Positions 1-8,149 of a stretch of 21,540 bases of DNA are shown piece by piece. Under the pieces are notes generated by a model. It was not told the origin of the DNA. It made no database searches and worked only from the letters and a program-made list of their open reading frames with translations. Origin of the DNA: JAAYYM01 sp035271065. GTDB lineage: Bacteria > Bacillota > Clostridia > Lachnospirales > Lachnospiraceae. The position numbers and the translations under genes are program-made. Each line of letters begins with the position of its first letter. Position 1 is the first letter of the stretch. The stretch covers positions 1 through 21,540 of the forward strand of contig DATESB010000262.1 in the NCBI GenBank assembly GCA_035271065.1, in the 5' to 3' direction.

Positions 1-16
1 CATTATGGACTTCTTT

Positions 17-33
17 CCGCGAAGCAATATTTT
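17..33. repeat. 17-bp motif, left copy, downstream of the rlmD-like remnant
   Basis: The sequence CCGCGAAGCAATATTTT matches CCGCAAAGCAATATTTT at 11558-11574 in 16 of 17 bases. Each copy lies about 91-93 bp to the left of an rlmD-3'-end-like core (124-144 and 11664-11684), so the two loci look like equivalent junctions. Its role is unknown; it could be an element end or sequence that originally followed rlmD. Confidence 0.5.
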
Positions 34-75
34 CATGTTTTTCGCTCAATGAGTTTTGTACCCATGTGTGCTAAG

Positions 76-98
76 ACCCTTGATATATAAGGGTTTTC
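76..98. terminator. weak hairpin after the rlmD-like remnant
   Basis: ACCCTT (76-81) pairs with AAGGGT (89-94) across a 7-nt loop and is followed on the plus strand by TTTT. It sits just beyond the stop codon of the rlmD-like remnant, where a gene-end terminator would be expected. The stem is only 6 bp, so this is a weak call. Confidence 0.35.
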
Positions 99-105
99 AG
101 CTCGC

Positions 106-150
106 TTAATCTTTTACCCTTGACATCAAGACAACAGTCTCGACGTGGCC
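106..150 (-). pseudogene. 3'-end remnant of rlmD-like rRNA methyltransferase gene (attachment-site scar 1)
   Basis: Read on the minus strand this stretch encodes GHVETVVLMSRVKD followed by TAA at 106-108. That is the characteristic C-terminal tail of the 23S rRNA (uracil-C5) methyltransferase RlmD/RumA, whose gene 3' end is a known integration target for large serine recombinase elements. The codons upstream (151-180) no longer read like RlmD, so only the last 14 codons remain, as expected when an element has inserted there. The core at 124-144 recurs at 11664-11684 and 13269-13289. The methyltransferase body is not in the window; with this orientation it would lie to the right. Confidence 0.6.
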
Positions 151-322
151 GGAGTTTAGACAACCGATGTCAGTTGGCCAATTTCAAATCTTACGTTTGT
201 GGAAACATGTCAACGACCTTTTTTGCTCTTTCAGGGTATAAGGGAATATATCATCGATTTCTCCGTTCGAGGGAATATATCCAAAGAATTTACTACTATG
301 GCATATGTCACAGCACATTGTA
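151..322. other. non-coding spacer with a short direct repeat
   Basis: No gene is supported here. The 12-mer AGGGAATATATC occurs twice, at 241-252 and 270-281. No convincing terminator for the operon ending at 323 was found. Confidence 0.4.
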
Positions 323-808
323 TTATCTTGAATTCAACCATTCGATTACCGGATTAAGTTTTTCTTCCTTGACTCCATCAAAGCCATTTTCAATGGTATC
401 AATTGCCTCAATCAATTTTTCGTCTTTGTCGCTACGTTTTTTTAGTGTCTTAACAAACATGGACATCATCATTCGATCTATTCCCTTAAGATCTCTTAGA
501 GGGAAGCAGCCGCCACGAAGATAGAAGAATGGAACATTTCCGAGCTTGTTCCTTGTTATTATGGTTTCAGCATCAGGTTCGGCAGTTCTGCCTGTACCGG
601 ATCCGCAAACAGCTTTTAGCTTATACTTTCGTACTTTCTTTAATCCTTGCACCTTTCCGATTTTCATCCAACCAAGAAAAATTATTTCTTCCTCTATGCT
701 AATTTTCGAAAGTTCATTGACCCGATGGACCTTCATTCCTGTTTTAGCAGAAAGCATTTCAGCATACTTCTTAGTGAAACCAGTCTTTGATTCATAAACT
801 ATGATCAT
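323..808 (-). CDS. small flavodoxin-like protein (161 aa)
   Basis: The N-terminus MIIVYESKTGFTKKYAEML fits the FMN phosphate-binding loop of a flavodoxin fold (beta-strand, then T/S-x-T-G-x-T). Length is right for a single flavodoxin domain, and the overall shape resembles the Flavodoxin_5 group, which includes HemG-type protoporphyrinogen oxidases; that assignment is tentative. A basic, Met-rich helix follows a Gly-Gly-Cys-Phe turn near residues 99-102. It is the last gene of the seven-gene minus-strand operon, 29 bp after the TspO-like gene, with a purine-rich AGGGGGA stretch about 10 nt before the ATG. Likely role: electron carrier or flavin oxidoreductase for the oxygenase and FAD enzymes encoded upstream. 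Partner and substrate are inferred from context only. Confidence 0.75.
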   Translation of the reverse strand: MIIVYESKTGFTKKYAEMLSAKTGMKVHRVNELSKISIEEEIIFLGWMKIGKVQGLKKVRKYKLKAVCGSGTGRTAEPDAETIITRNKLGNVPFFYLRGGCFPLRDLKGIDRMMMSMFVKTLKKRSDKDEKLIEAIDTIENGFDGVKEEKLNPVIEWLNSR

Positions 809-837
809 TGCTCTTATTCCCCCTTATCTTGCTTTCC

Positions 838-1629
838 CTAAACCTTTTTTCCTTCTGGTAGTATGGCAAAATGGTTCCGGAAAAACAGAACAGCAGATAT
901 GATAATGAGCACTGCCATACCTATAAGAGCTACTATTTCCAATGTCGCAAATTCCCCCTTAAAACCTGCCGGTGACTTTAGAAACTGATTAATTCCAAAG
1001 TAAGCCCAAGCAATCGGGAGTGGAAAAACCGCATTGCGAATTTTCGATACTACGCCGATTAATAGCAAGATCGCAACAACCAGCATAATGATTCCCCAAG
1101 TTTCCTGCGACAGTCCGAAACCTGACCAATTGAGTTTTATTAGCGCTGCTGCAGTGTTTACGACTGTTGCTATAAAAAGCCAGCCTCCATAAAGAGCGAA
1201 GCTCGCAGGTAATAACCAGCGCTTACCTTCACGAATATCAAGAAGCTTCATGCATATTAAAGCCAAGGTGATCACAAATCCTAGTATGAAAAGAACAGAA
1301 ATTTCCACCAAGACAAAAGAAAATGTCACTATCCATGCAATGTTCAAAACACATGAAATTCTAAAAAGATTAGAGATCTGATCGACAGCCTTCTGGTAAT
1401 AGGGATCGTCCTTTTTTATAATCATTGCAATCATCGATATCAAAAGTAGTGAGTAAATGACGCTCCAAATGCTGAAGGTACCAGGGCTTGGTGTAATCAA
1501 GGTAACGTACATGTCTGAAATTTCTTTCTGTGTCAGGCCATTGATCAGGCCTATTGCCCCTAATGTGTTAATTACAAGGGTTGCTGCTAAAAAGATTAGA
1601 TTTACCCAGGCTTTTTTTACTCTGTTCAT
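838..1629 (-). CDS. TspO/MBR-like (tryptophan-rich sensory) membrane protein, enlarged
   Basis: The 263-aa protein is almost entirely hydrophobic, with about eight predicted membrane spans. Residues about 45-70 contain PSPGTFSIWSVIYSLLL, a variant of the TspO/MBR pattern P-x-x-x-F-x-x-x-W-x-x-x-Y-x-L-L. Canonical TspO has about 160 aa and five helices, so this belongs to the longer 'tryptophan-rich sensory protein' group with extra C-terminal helices. TspO proteins bind tetrapyrroles and other hydrophobic ligands and influence their handling. AGGAGG sits 6 nt before the ATG. It lies 31 bp after one FAD oxidoreductase and 29 bp before the flavodoxin, so it probably serves the same pathway, perhaps by holding or moving a hydrophobic substrate in the membrane. 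Confidence 0.7.
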   Translation of the reverse strand: MNRVKKAWVNLIFLAATLVINTLGAIGLINGLTQKEISDMYVTLITPSPGTFSIWSVIYSLLLISMIAMIIKKDDPYYQKAVDQISNLFRISCVLNIAWIVTFSFVLVEISVLFILGFVITLALICMKLLDIREGKRWLLPASFALYGGWLFIATVVNTAAALIKLNWSGFGLSQETWGIIMLVVAILLLIGVVSKIRNAVFPLPIAWAYFGINQFLKSPAGFKGEFATLEIVALIGMAVLIIISAVLFFRNHFAILPEGKKV

Positions 1630-1660
1630 AATGTTCCTCCTAATATGGTTTATTTTATTG

Positions 1661-3226
1661 TTATTTTAGGTTCTTTTTCACCTGATCTGCTGCTAGCTTT
1701 CCTGTGATGATTGAGACCGGAAGTCCGGACGGGCTGAAGGTCCACTGACCGCATTGGTAAACATCGGGTATTGGCGTTTGGACAGCATTTGTGATTTTTT
1801 TGAATCGATTTTCCGAAGGCATAATTTTATTTGTAAATGACCAGCCTGTTATCGCACCTTCGGAGTTAAAGGTTTCCTTTTCTATAGTTAAGGGCGTGGC
1901 GCAAATTGAAAATAGAACTAGTTCTTGAATGCCATGAAACAGGGAATGCTCCAGTACATTGATTATTTTCTGTGTGCAGAACTCTTTGAAGCGTTCATAA
2001 TCTCCCGCCTCCGAAATACGTTTTACCAGGCTGTAATCCAAAAGCGTGCTAATGATGAGTCCGGTTTTCCCTTCCGGAGCCAGGGTCCTATCCCGTATCG
2101 CCGGACAGGATATTTCATAGGTTGTCCGTTCAAGGTAATCCTCTGTCCAGCGGAACAAATCACCCTTACTGTCATTAGCGCTGTCTTCCCAACCAATCAT
2201 TGATGACAAGCCCTTTGTGCTTGACGTGTAAAACATATGCGCACCGCACCGGTCTTCGAAGTGGATGCTACTCTTGTTTACGCCAAGAAAAACCGTCAAT
2301 ATCGAATCCCCGCCGATACTTTGTTTGGCCAGCGCTTGCTGTTTTTCAAAGTTTGAGGAGCTCAGGCTGTTTGTCAGGTTATACAAGGTCTTTTGATTTG
2401 CTGCCCAGATCAGTTTCCCATATCCAAAGAGCTCGCCACTTTCCAGCTGGATTTGGTGTTCCTTTGCATCCACGTGACTAACTCCAGCTTCAGTCAAAAT
2501 TTCCCCACCTGACGACAGGATATATTCGGTCATTTTTTCGGCAAGTACACCGGTCCCTCCGATTGGGTAGGCGTAATCTAGATACAAACTGAAATAACTT
2601 AAGGCAAAAAATGTCGGTGTATCTTTGAAAAAGTGCTGTATGATCATATCGATCAACGCTATGTTTTTTGTAAATCTGCCAAGATATGATTGAATCGGCT
2701 CGTCAAGACGACTTGCTTTTCTGATATTCAACTGGTACCTGAAAAACCATGGTAATAGCGTTTTGGTGAGATATTGTAAATCCATTTTCCTCATAAACAG
2801 CGGATTGTCGATGCCATAAAGCACATCCATATAGCCCATGACCTTGCGAATTTCTTCCTTTATTTGATTAATGTCTCCTTCATTATCCGGAAATATAGTC
2901 GTGAGCATGGAAATATAATTATCTAAGCTATCTTGTGACGTCAGCTTGACTGATCGATCGGCGATACCGATGGAAACCTGATTTTGCTTACACTCCATAT
3001 CTATTCCCAAGTCTTTGAGCATCGGAAAAACGATCCCTGAATTTTCAAAAGCGCGAATGCCGCCATCAAAAGCAAACCCTTGGTGCCAGAAGGTATCAAC
3101 CATTCCGCCGGTTTTTTTCCTTTTTTCGCACACCAGTGTCCTAAAACCATATCGGCAAAGATATGCTGCACTGGTCAGGCCGGCTAGCCCACTGCCTACG
3201 ACGATAGCGTCATATTCTTTTTTCAT
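1661..3226 (-). CDS. CrtI/RetSat-type NAD(P)/FAD-dependent oxidoreductase (521 aa)
   Basis: The N-terminus carries a dinucleotide-binding Rossmann motif (VVGSGLAGLTSAAYLCRYG) followed by E-K-x5-GG at residues 34-41, the standard FAD-binding start of the phytoene desaturase/carotene isomerase/retinol saturase superfamily. The C-terminus (about 488-515) has the second FAD segment, QCGQWTFSPSGLPVSIITGK. Length fits a complete member. Family members desaturate, saturate or isomerise polyenes or oxidise protoporphyrinogen-like substrates; the substrate here is unknown. The ATG overlaps the stop of the preceding gene (ATGA), implying translational coupling with the second FAD enzyme, and GAAGGGGTGA serves as ribosome binding site. 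It may form a complex with the neighbouring paralogue. Confidence 0.8.
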   Translation of the reverse strand: MKKEYDAIVVGSGLAGLTSAAYLCRYGFRTLVCEKRKKTGGMVDTFWHQGFAFDGGIRAFENSGIVFPMLKDLGIDMECKQNQVSIGIADRSVKLTSQDSLDNYISMLTTIFPDNEGDINQIKEEIRKVMGYMDVLYGIDNPLFMRKMDLQYLTKTLLPWFFRYQLNIRKASRLDEPIQSYLGRFTKNIALIDMIIQHFFKDTPTFFALSYFSLYLDYAYPIGGTGVLAEKMTEYILSSGGEILTEAGVSHVDAKEHQIQLESGELFGYGKLIWAANQKTLYNLTNSLSSSNFEKQQALAKQSIGGDSILTVFLGVNKSSIHFEDRCGAHMFYTSSTKGLSSMIGWEDSANDSKGDLFRWTEDYLERTTYEISCPAIRDRTLAPEGKTGLIISTLLDYSLVKRISEAGDYERFKEFCTQKIINVLEHSLFHGIQELVLFSICATPLTIEKETFNSEGAITGWSFTNKIMPSENRFKKITNAVQTPIPDVYQCGQWTFSPSGLPVSIITGKLAADQVKKNLK

Positions 3227-5067
3227 GATGTCACCCCTTCGATGAAGGCAATGGCCTCTCGAATTTTTACAGCCTGACCATTTTCAACAGAACAGATGCA
3301 GCGAGCCTCAAACTGCTCCAGCATCAAAGCCTCGGATGATGATTCACTCCAGCGCTTTTGGGCACCTGCAAAGTTACCAACCGCTATCCGTCTCATAATC
3401 CCTCTGATGTCTGTATTGTTTCCATTGGTACAGCTTGGATGTTCACACAGCCGACAGCGCATCGCCTCTCTCATAACATTTTTCTCATTTTCATCATAGT
3501 TTTCATATAGCATCTCAGCAGTAAACGGCTTTTCAACCATCCTAACGAAGTTCTTCATGCCAGACTGGTATACAAAGGGTTCCTTGCCAAGTTTTTTAAG
3601 CAGAACATTTGCTGCTGTAAGCCCTGAGGTCGTGACCGTCGGTGTTCCTGTTCCCATTACAGTAGATTCACCGCAGCAGAAAATGTTATCCCATTCCGTC
3701 CTGGTTTTAAGCCTTTTAAACATATGCTGACCCAGCATCTGCTTTGGACCGGCTACAGCTCCGCCGTTCTTCATGTTGTATCGCTCGATGGTTTTTGGAG
3801 TTGCGACTTCTGCATAACGTACGGCTTGTCTGATATTGGGAAATCGTCTTTCCAATACAGCAATCAGCCGGTCTTGCTCTAATTTTTTCTTAAGCAAATA
3901 GGATTTTCTATCCAGACCTTCCCAGTTTTCAAAGGTCGGACCGATTGCAATAACCGTATGTTCATCAGCAGCACATAGCGTCCTGTCATCGATGCTCAAT
4001 ATATAGGCAGTAACTTCGCTCTCGTCAAGCTCATCCGGATTGCCAACCAGCATTTCGATGGGGGCAGTGCCATCAGGGATAGAATTCCGGTCAACCACTG
4101 TATACAGAACCACACTGGGGTATGTTGGAACCTGATTTAAAGCCCATTCTATTTTCTGCTTCGTCGTATATTCAGGATCTATCAGCTTTCCGTAAAGATT
4201 CCAAACAGTTCCTGAATATATGATGTCCGGCGCATACAGCTCTCTACCGTCATCCAACTTAACGCCAGCAGGCTTCCCATCTTTAAAAATAAATGAAAGG
4301 ACTTCCTTCTCAAGGATCATATCGCCACTGTTTTCTTCAATCACCTTTTCAAGCTTTCCCGGAAGAAAGAGTGTCGAGCCTGCAGGATAATAACTGCCGC
4401 CGACATGGTTATCTACAAACATTACAGCAGCGAGAACAGCAGGAGCCTCTTCAACCGTTGCGTAACAGTAGGTTGATGTCAGCTTATCGAAAAATTTGAA
4501 TATCTCCGGATCAGTAAAATACTTTTCCAACAGACTTTTCGCGCTTTTATTCAAGTAGCTCAAAAACCGAATGTAGGAGATAGGATGCTTGAGCATGCTC
4601 TTCAGTGCGGCGTTCCGGTCGGTTTCATCGGCGGTGGTATAAGTCGGGTTCTCTACCATAACATGCTGGTACATTTCAAGCATATCGTGATAAAAACGCT
4701 TGATGTTCTTTTTTTCGCTGGAGAAAATATCAGCAAGCTCTTCGGAAAATTGCTCAATATCCGCCCAAAAATGGATTTTTTTTCCTTTAAAATTGACACA
4801 GTACAGAAGGTTGTGTTGAATCATATCGATTGGCTCTTCAAGACAATTGAAGACGAATCGATGGGCATTAAAGCCATTTTCACCGAATCCATAAAGCATC
4901 GCAGAGCCCTGGTCAAATGTCACATGCTTTCGTTTGAATACACCGCAGGAGCCTCCCGGTTGGTAGCTTTTATCTATAACAGCAACCTTCAGGTGACGCT
5001 TGGCAAGCAAGCTTGCCGCTGTCAACCCGGAAAGCCCACCACCGACAATAATTGCGTCATAATCCAT
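3223..5067 (-). CDS. CrtI-type FAD oxidoreductase fused to a C-terminal GltD-like Fe-S domain (614 aa)
   Basis: Residues 1-45 show the FAD-binding motif VGGGLSGLTAASLLAKR with D-K-x6-GS downstream. Residues about 465-500 carry the closing FAD segment (GESTVMGTGTPTVTTSGLTAA) typical of phytoene desaturase-type enzymes. The usual fold ends near residue 510. An extra tail, residues 536-614, contains C538-x2-C541-x4-C546, then DIRGIMRRIAVGNFAGAQ, then C590-x-C592 and a helix KIREAIAFIEG. This order resembles a shortened version of the Fe-S domain at the N-terminus of GltD and dihydropyrimidine dehydrogenase (Fer4_20), but at the opposite end and with the fourth Cys of the first cluster replaced (GNN for GCP). 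The enzyme may pass electrons between a flavin and the Rieske oxygenase encoded just upstream; this is inference. The gene overlaps the Rieske gene by 11 bp, with GAGGAGG 9 nt before ATG. Confidence 0.8.
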   Translation of the reverse strand: MDYDAIIVGGGLSGLTAASLLAKRHLKVAVIDKSYQPGGSCGVFKRKHVTFDQGSAMLYGFGENGFNAHRFVFNCLEEPIDMIQHNLLYCVNFKGKKIHFWADIEQFSEELADIFSSEKKNIKRFYHDMLEMYQHVMVENPTYTTADETDRNAALKSMLKHPISYIRFLSYLNKSAKSLLEKYFTDPEIFKFFDKLTSTYCYATVEEAPAVLAAVMFVDNHVGGSYYPAGSTLFLPGKLEKVIEENSGDMILEKEVLSFIFKDGKPAGVKLDDGRELYAPDIIYSGTVWNLYGKLIDPEYTTKQKIEWALNQVPTYPSVVLYTVVDRNSIPDGTAPIEMLVGNPDELDESEVTAYILSIDDRTLCAADEHTVIAIGPTFENWEGLDRKSYLLKKKLEQDRLIAVLERRFPNIRQAVRYAEVATPKTIERYNMKNGGAVAGPKQMLGQHMFKRLKTRTEWDNIFCCGESTVMGTGTPTVTTSGLTAANVLLKKLGKEPFVYQSGMKNFVRMVEKPFTAEMLYENYDENEKNVMREAMRCRLCEHPSCTNGNNTDIRGIMRRIAVGNFAGAQKRWSESSSEALMLEQFEARCICSVENGQAVKIREAIAFIEGVTS

Positions 5068-6058
5068 CGTTTGAAACCTCCTCTCTAAATGGTGATGCTA
5101 TTTTAAGCCCTTCTCTGATTTTTCGGTACATGATGATCGGGCCGTCCCCCGGAACGAGCTTTTCGCCGGATCTTAATGCCGAGGCTTTGGGTTTTTGTGT
5201 AATTACCACGCGCTTATCTTGCCTTTCAACGGCTTTGTTGCCAAACTTCCCTATGTATGCGATCAAGCTGTTTACTGGCTTAAAGCTGCTCAGTTTGCAG
5301 TAAAACCGAATATATAGAATGGTATTTTCATCATCCACGGGAGCAAAGTAGATAATGACCTTGATTTTCTCGCTGATGTGGTTCATCCAGATATTGGGGA
5401 ATATGAAGCTCAAATGGGTATCCTTGATGACGCATTCTTCAGGTGATTTTGGTTTTTGTCCATGATCCAGCTCGTTATTAGCACTGGTCGTCAAAATCCC
5501 TTTTTCCCATATTACCTTTGGTCCATTGACTAGAGTCTTGTTTCCTCTGCCTATGGTGGTTTTATGGACGAAAGGAAGATGTACCACATCCAATTGATTT
5601 TCAATACATCTTGAATAATGGGAATTCCAGTGGTCCTCAATCTCGCTGAAAGCGTAGGAGTGATCAATTTCCTGATCAAAAAACGGCAGATCATCAGTGA
5701 TTTTTTCCTCATCGCCATACCACATGTAGATGATTCCGTTTGCTTCCCTGACAGGATAATGCCTGACATTGTATCGGCTGATGTCAGCCACAGAAGCTTT
5801 ACCGTTTGCGGGTATAAACGTGCATTGACCAATTTTATTAAATTCAAGTCCATGGAATGGGCATTGGATGCAGTCATCCTGAACCTTCCCTAAACTAAGG
5901 GCAGCGCCACGATGAGTGCATTGATCTACCACGCAGCCGATTTCATTCTTGCTGTTTCTAAATAAAGCCAGATCCAGATTCATTCGTTTAACGCCTACAA
6001 TCTGGTCAGCCTTGACTTTCTTTGACGGCAGTATTGCATACCATTGATTTGAGATCAT
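5057..6058 (-). CDS. Rieske non-haem iron oxygenase, VanA/PAO-like (333 aa)
   Basis: The Rieske [2Fe-2S] ligands are C47-x-H49 and C66-x2-H69 within QCTHRGAALSLG and CIQCPFHGLEF. The mononuclear iron motif is N154-x2-D157-x2-H160-x4-H165 (ENQLDVVHLPFVH), as in the aromatic ring-hydroxylating oxygenase alpha subunit family. A length of 333 aa and absence of a small subunit gene suggest the single-component-alpha group that includes vanillate demethylase, pheophorbide a oxygenase and cholesterol 7-desaturase. Such enzymes need O2 and an electron donor; no classic ferredoxin reductase is nearby, but flavoproteins are. AAGGAG lies 7 nt before ATG. An O2-dependent enzyme in an otherwise anaerobe-like gene setting is notable. 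Substrate unknown. Confidence 0.9.
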   Translation of the reverse strand: MISNQWYAILPSKKVKADQIVGVKRMNLDLALFRNSKNEIGCVVDQCTHRGAALSLGKVQDDCIQCPFHGLEFNKIGQCTFIPANGKASVADISRYNVRHYPVREANGIIYMWYGDEEKITDDLPFFDQEIDHSYAFSEIEDHWNSHYSRCIENQLDVVHLPFVHKTTIGRGNKTLVNGPKVIWEKGILTTSANNELDHGQKPKSPEECVIKDTHLSFIFPNIWMNHISEKIKVIIYFAPVDDENTILYIRFYCKLSSFKPVNSLIAYIGKFGNKAVERQDKRVVITQKPKASALRSGEKLVPGDGPIIMYRKIREGLKIASPFREEVSNDGL

Positions 6059-6108
6059 TTATTGCTCCTTCATTACAACGAATTTTTCTTGCTAATGTGC
6101 TCTTTATG

Positions 6109-6699
6109 CTAATCGGTGCCATTGGCGCGAATACCATCCCAATATGCCTCAAACAGTTCATCAGCATTGCCGAGATCGAAAGGCTCTTTGGGATATAAAA
6201 GCATCCCATCCAAGATACCCTGAATCATGCAAAAGTAAAGGCGGAGAGCTCCCGGGGAAACATCCTGCCTGATTTCACCTTTAGATTGCCCAGTTGAAAA
6301 ACATTGCTGTATCTGTTGTTTGAATACCCTGTCATTATCTTCAATCAGTTGAGCAGAGATGTTTTTAAGCTGTTGATTTTGAATGAATGGTATGGCACGC
6401 CAGAAACGAAGCCGGTTGTCTTCAGAGAAATAATCTATCACATGAACATATAGGCTCTTCATTGAATCCCTGCAGCTCAGGTTTTTTACTTCTAATATTT
6501 TTTCTGTTAAACATCTATAGTATCTTTGTATCTCGTCCCTGATAACCAGCTCAATAATTTCATCCTTGCTTTCAAAATGACTGTAGAGTGATGGAGTCTT
6601 TATATTTACTGCTCTTGCAAGTTCGGCAACTGACAAGTGGTAGCCTCTTTCACAAAAAATATCAAATGCAGCCTTAAGGATTTCATTTTTTTTATCCAC
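6109..6699 (-). CDS. TetR-family transcriptional regulator (196 aa)
   Basis: Residues about 6-50 form the TetR helix-turn-helix: ILKAAFDIFCERGYHLSVAE, then ARAVNIKTPSLYSHFESKDE. The remaining all-alpha part is the ligand-binding and dimerisation domain. The start is a GTG at 6697-6699 with AGGAGG 8 nt upstream. It lies second in the operon, 40 bp after the flavin reductase-like gene and 50 bp before the Rieske gene, which fits autoregulation of the whole operon. The 28-bp palindrome at 8228-8255 has the symmetry and size of a TetR operator and is the best candidate target. TetR proteins usually release DNA on binding a small hydrophobic ligand, possibly the pathway substrate. Confidence 0.9.
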   Translation of the reverse strand: MDKKNEILKAAFDIFCERGYHLSVAELARAVNIKTPSLYSHFESKDEIIELVIRDEIQRYYRCLTEKILEVKNLSCRDSMKSLYVHVIDYFSEDNRLRFWRAIPFIQNQQLKNISAQLIEDNDRVFKQQIQQCFSTGQSKGEIRQDVSPGALRLYFCMIQGILDGMLLYPKEPFDLGNADELFEAYWDGIRANGTD

Positions 6700-6739
6700 G
6701 TTCCTCGCCTCCTAAGCTAATTGCCATTAATAAATAGAT

Positions 6740-8149
6740 TCATTCCTTACCGGATTTTAATATTTGCTTATGAAGCTGGATATACATCTCTGGCATGCGT
6801 TCAAATGCCTCCATGCGTACTGCTTTAAGCTTGAAAGCCATACCCATGCCAAGGTTGAAAGCTTGTTTGCCGAGATCCTTTTGCGGGAAGTCATACAGCC
6901 CATTTTTCTTGTAGAAGCGATGGTCATCTCCAACCACACCCCTCATACTGTAGATCAAGTCGCGGAATATTTTAATTCCGCCTACTCCAAGGAAATTGAC
7001 GCTTTTTTGGTATTTAGCCAGGGCTGCCTGGGACAGGCGTTTCGCCGAATTTATAATCAGGCTTTCAAGATAAACTGAATCCTCATATTCATCACCGATG
7101 AGGCACATGGCATTCTCACGCCCGACATTATCTTTTCCTTCTAGAAATTGACGCACATTCGGCAATGATCTAAGTGGACCCGCAACCAAATAGCCTGTAT
7201 GCTTGCCCATCATGCTGGTTCGGTGTCCGTTAGAAAAGGTACGATCCAGAAAGAGTTTCCAGATCGGCTTCAGGTATCGGTCCTCAATGTTCATTCCAAA
7301 TACCAGAACATCACAGGTATTGACGAGATTAAGGTAGAAATCCTGGAACCCATCCTTGCGGTCACATTCACCCACCAACTCGCACTTAAGACAGCCATGG
7401 CAGCCTGCTTCATAAGGGAACTCATTTATATCAATGACTTCTATTTCATGGGGATAGGCATCCATGAATACATCGAGCATCCGTGACAGGTTCCCATCTT
7501 GATGAATTTCATCCGTCAGCAGTACCGTCCTCAGCTTCGGTTCGGCCAATTTGGGATTTGCTTCCCGGGATTCGTTGATTAAGGCCGGCGAGAATCGAGG
7601 TGATTTAGTTTCCGGCAGGGGCATAAACTTACGTTCCACCGGATCTCGGTTGCGACAGGCACTGACAAAGTCATTCATAAAAAACCGCATGCTGGCACGA
7701 TGAGTTTTAATGAGCATGTCCATATTATCAGCTGTTCGACCTTCAACGTAGGCCATGCCCAGATCTTCACTCGTACTGCGAAGCCAATCTTCTGCCAGGT
7801 GGTCATAGTAATGGAAGCACGTCATCATGCTGGTTGCATATTTCCCTTGAAAAATAGAATTACGACCTTCTGCTTTTATCAATTGGAATAGACGAATCAA
7901 TTGCCAAGGTACCAACATTGTATATACGGGCGTATTCCAGATAATCGCATCAGCCCACTCAATATCGGTTATTGCAGACTCAAGCCAGGATTGCTCAAAG
8001 TTAATTTTGGACAAGGCTTCGCTTGCCTGCAGGACTTTATACTCCACATCCTTTTCTTGACCTAGCATATATAGGCTGTGCTGGAGGGTTAAGCTGTATT
8101 CGCCTTTGGGGCTGCCATTTACAATAAGGATTTTAATGATTGGTTTCAT
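6740..8149 (-). CDS. tandem NADPH-dependent FMN reductase/flavodoxin-fold protein (469 aa)
   Basis: Two flavodoxin-fold domains are fused. Domain 1 (about 5-165) begins ILIVNGSPKGEYSLTLQHS, with the GSP flavin-phosphate loop of NAD(P)H:quinone/FMN reductases, and later NTPVYTMLVPWQL. Domain 2 (about 207-400) contains CHGCLKCELVGEC, the C-x2-C-x5-C segment seen in many iron-sulfur flavoprotein/NADPH-dependent FMN reductase-like proteins of anaerobes, followed by DVLVFGMNIEDRYLKP. It is the first gene of the operon, with GAGGTGA about 6 nt before the ATG. Likely job: two-electron reduction of a quinone-like or flavin substrate, or supply of reduced flavin to downstream enzymes. The exact substrate cannot be read from sequence. 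Confidence 0.75.
   Translation of the reverse strand: MKPIIKILIVNGSPKGEYSLTLQHSLYMLGQEKDVEYKVLQASEALSKINFEQSWLESAITDIEWADAIIWNTPVYTMLVPWQLIRLFQLIKAEGRNSIFQGKYATSMMTCFHYYDHLAEDWLRSTSEDLGMAYVEGRTADNMDMLIKTHRASMRFFMNDFVSACRNRDPVERKFMPLPETKSPRFSPALINESREANPKLAEPKLRTVLLTDEIHQDGNLSRMLDVFMDAYPHEIEVIDINEFPYEAGCHGCLKCELVGECDRKDGFQDFYLNLVNTCDVLVFGMNIEDRYLKPIWKLFLDRTFSNGHRTSMMGKHTGYLVAGPLRSLPNVRQFLEGKDNVGRENAMCLIGDEYEDSVYLESLIINSAKRLSQAALAKYQKSVNFLGVGGIKIFRDLIYSMRGVVGDDHRFYKKNGLYDFPQKDLGKQAFNLGMGMAFKLKAVRMEAFERMPEMYIQLHKQILKSGKE

Noticed and set aside
241..281. 12-bp direct repeat AGGGAATATATC
   Set aside because: Only two short AT-rich copies with no associated gene or symmetry; too weak for a claim.
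120..524. 134-codon plus-strand open frame
   Set aside because: It overlaps the attachment scar and the antisense of the flavodoxin gene, has no ribosome binding site, and shows no domain.
4585..5088. 167-codon plus-strand open frame
   Set aside because: Antisense shadow of the N-terminal FAD-binding region of the 614-aa flavoprotein; composition is that of a reversed gene.
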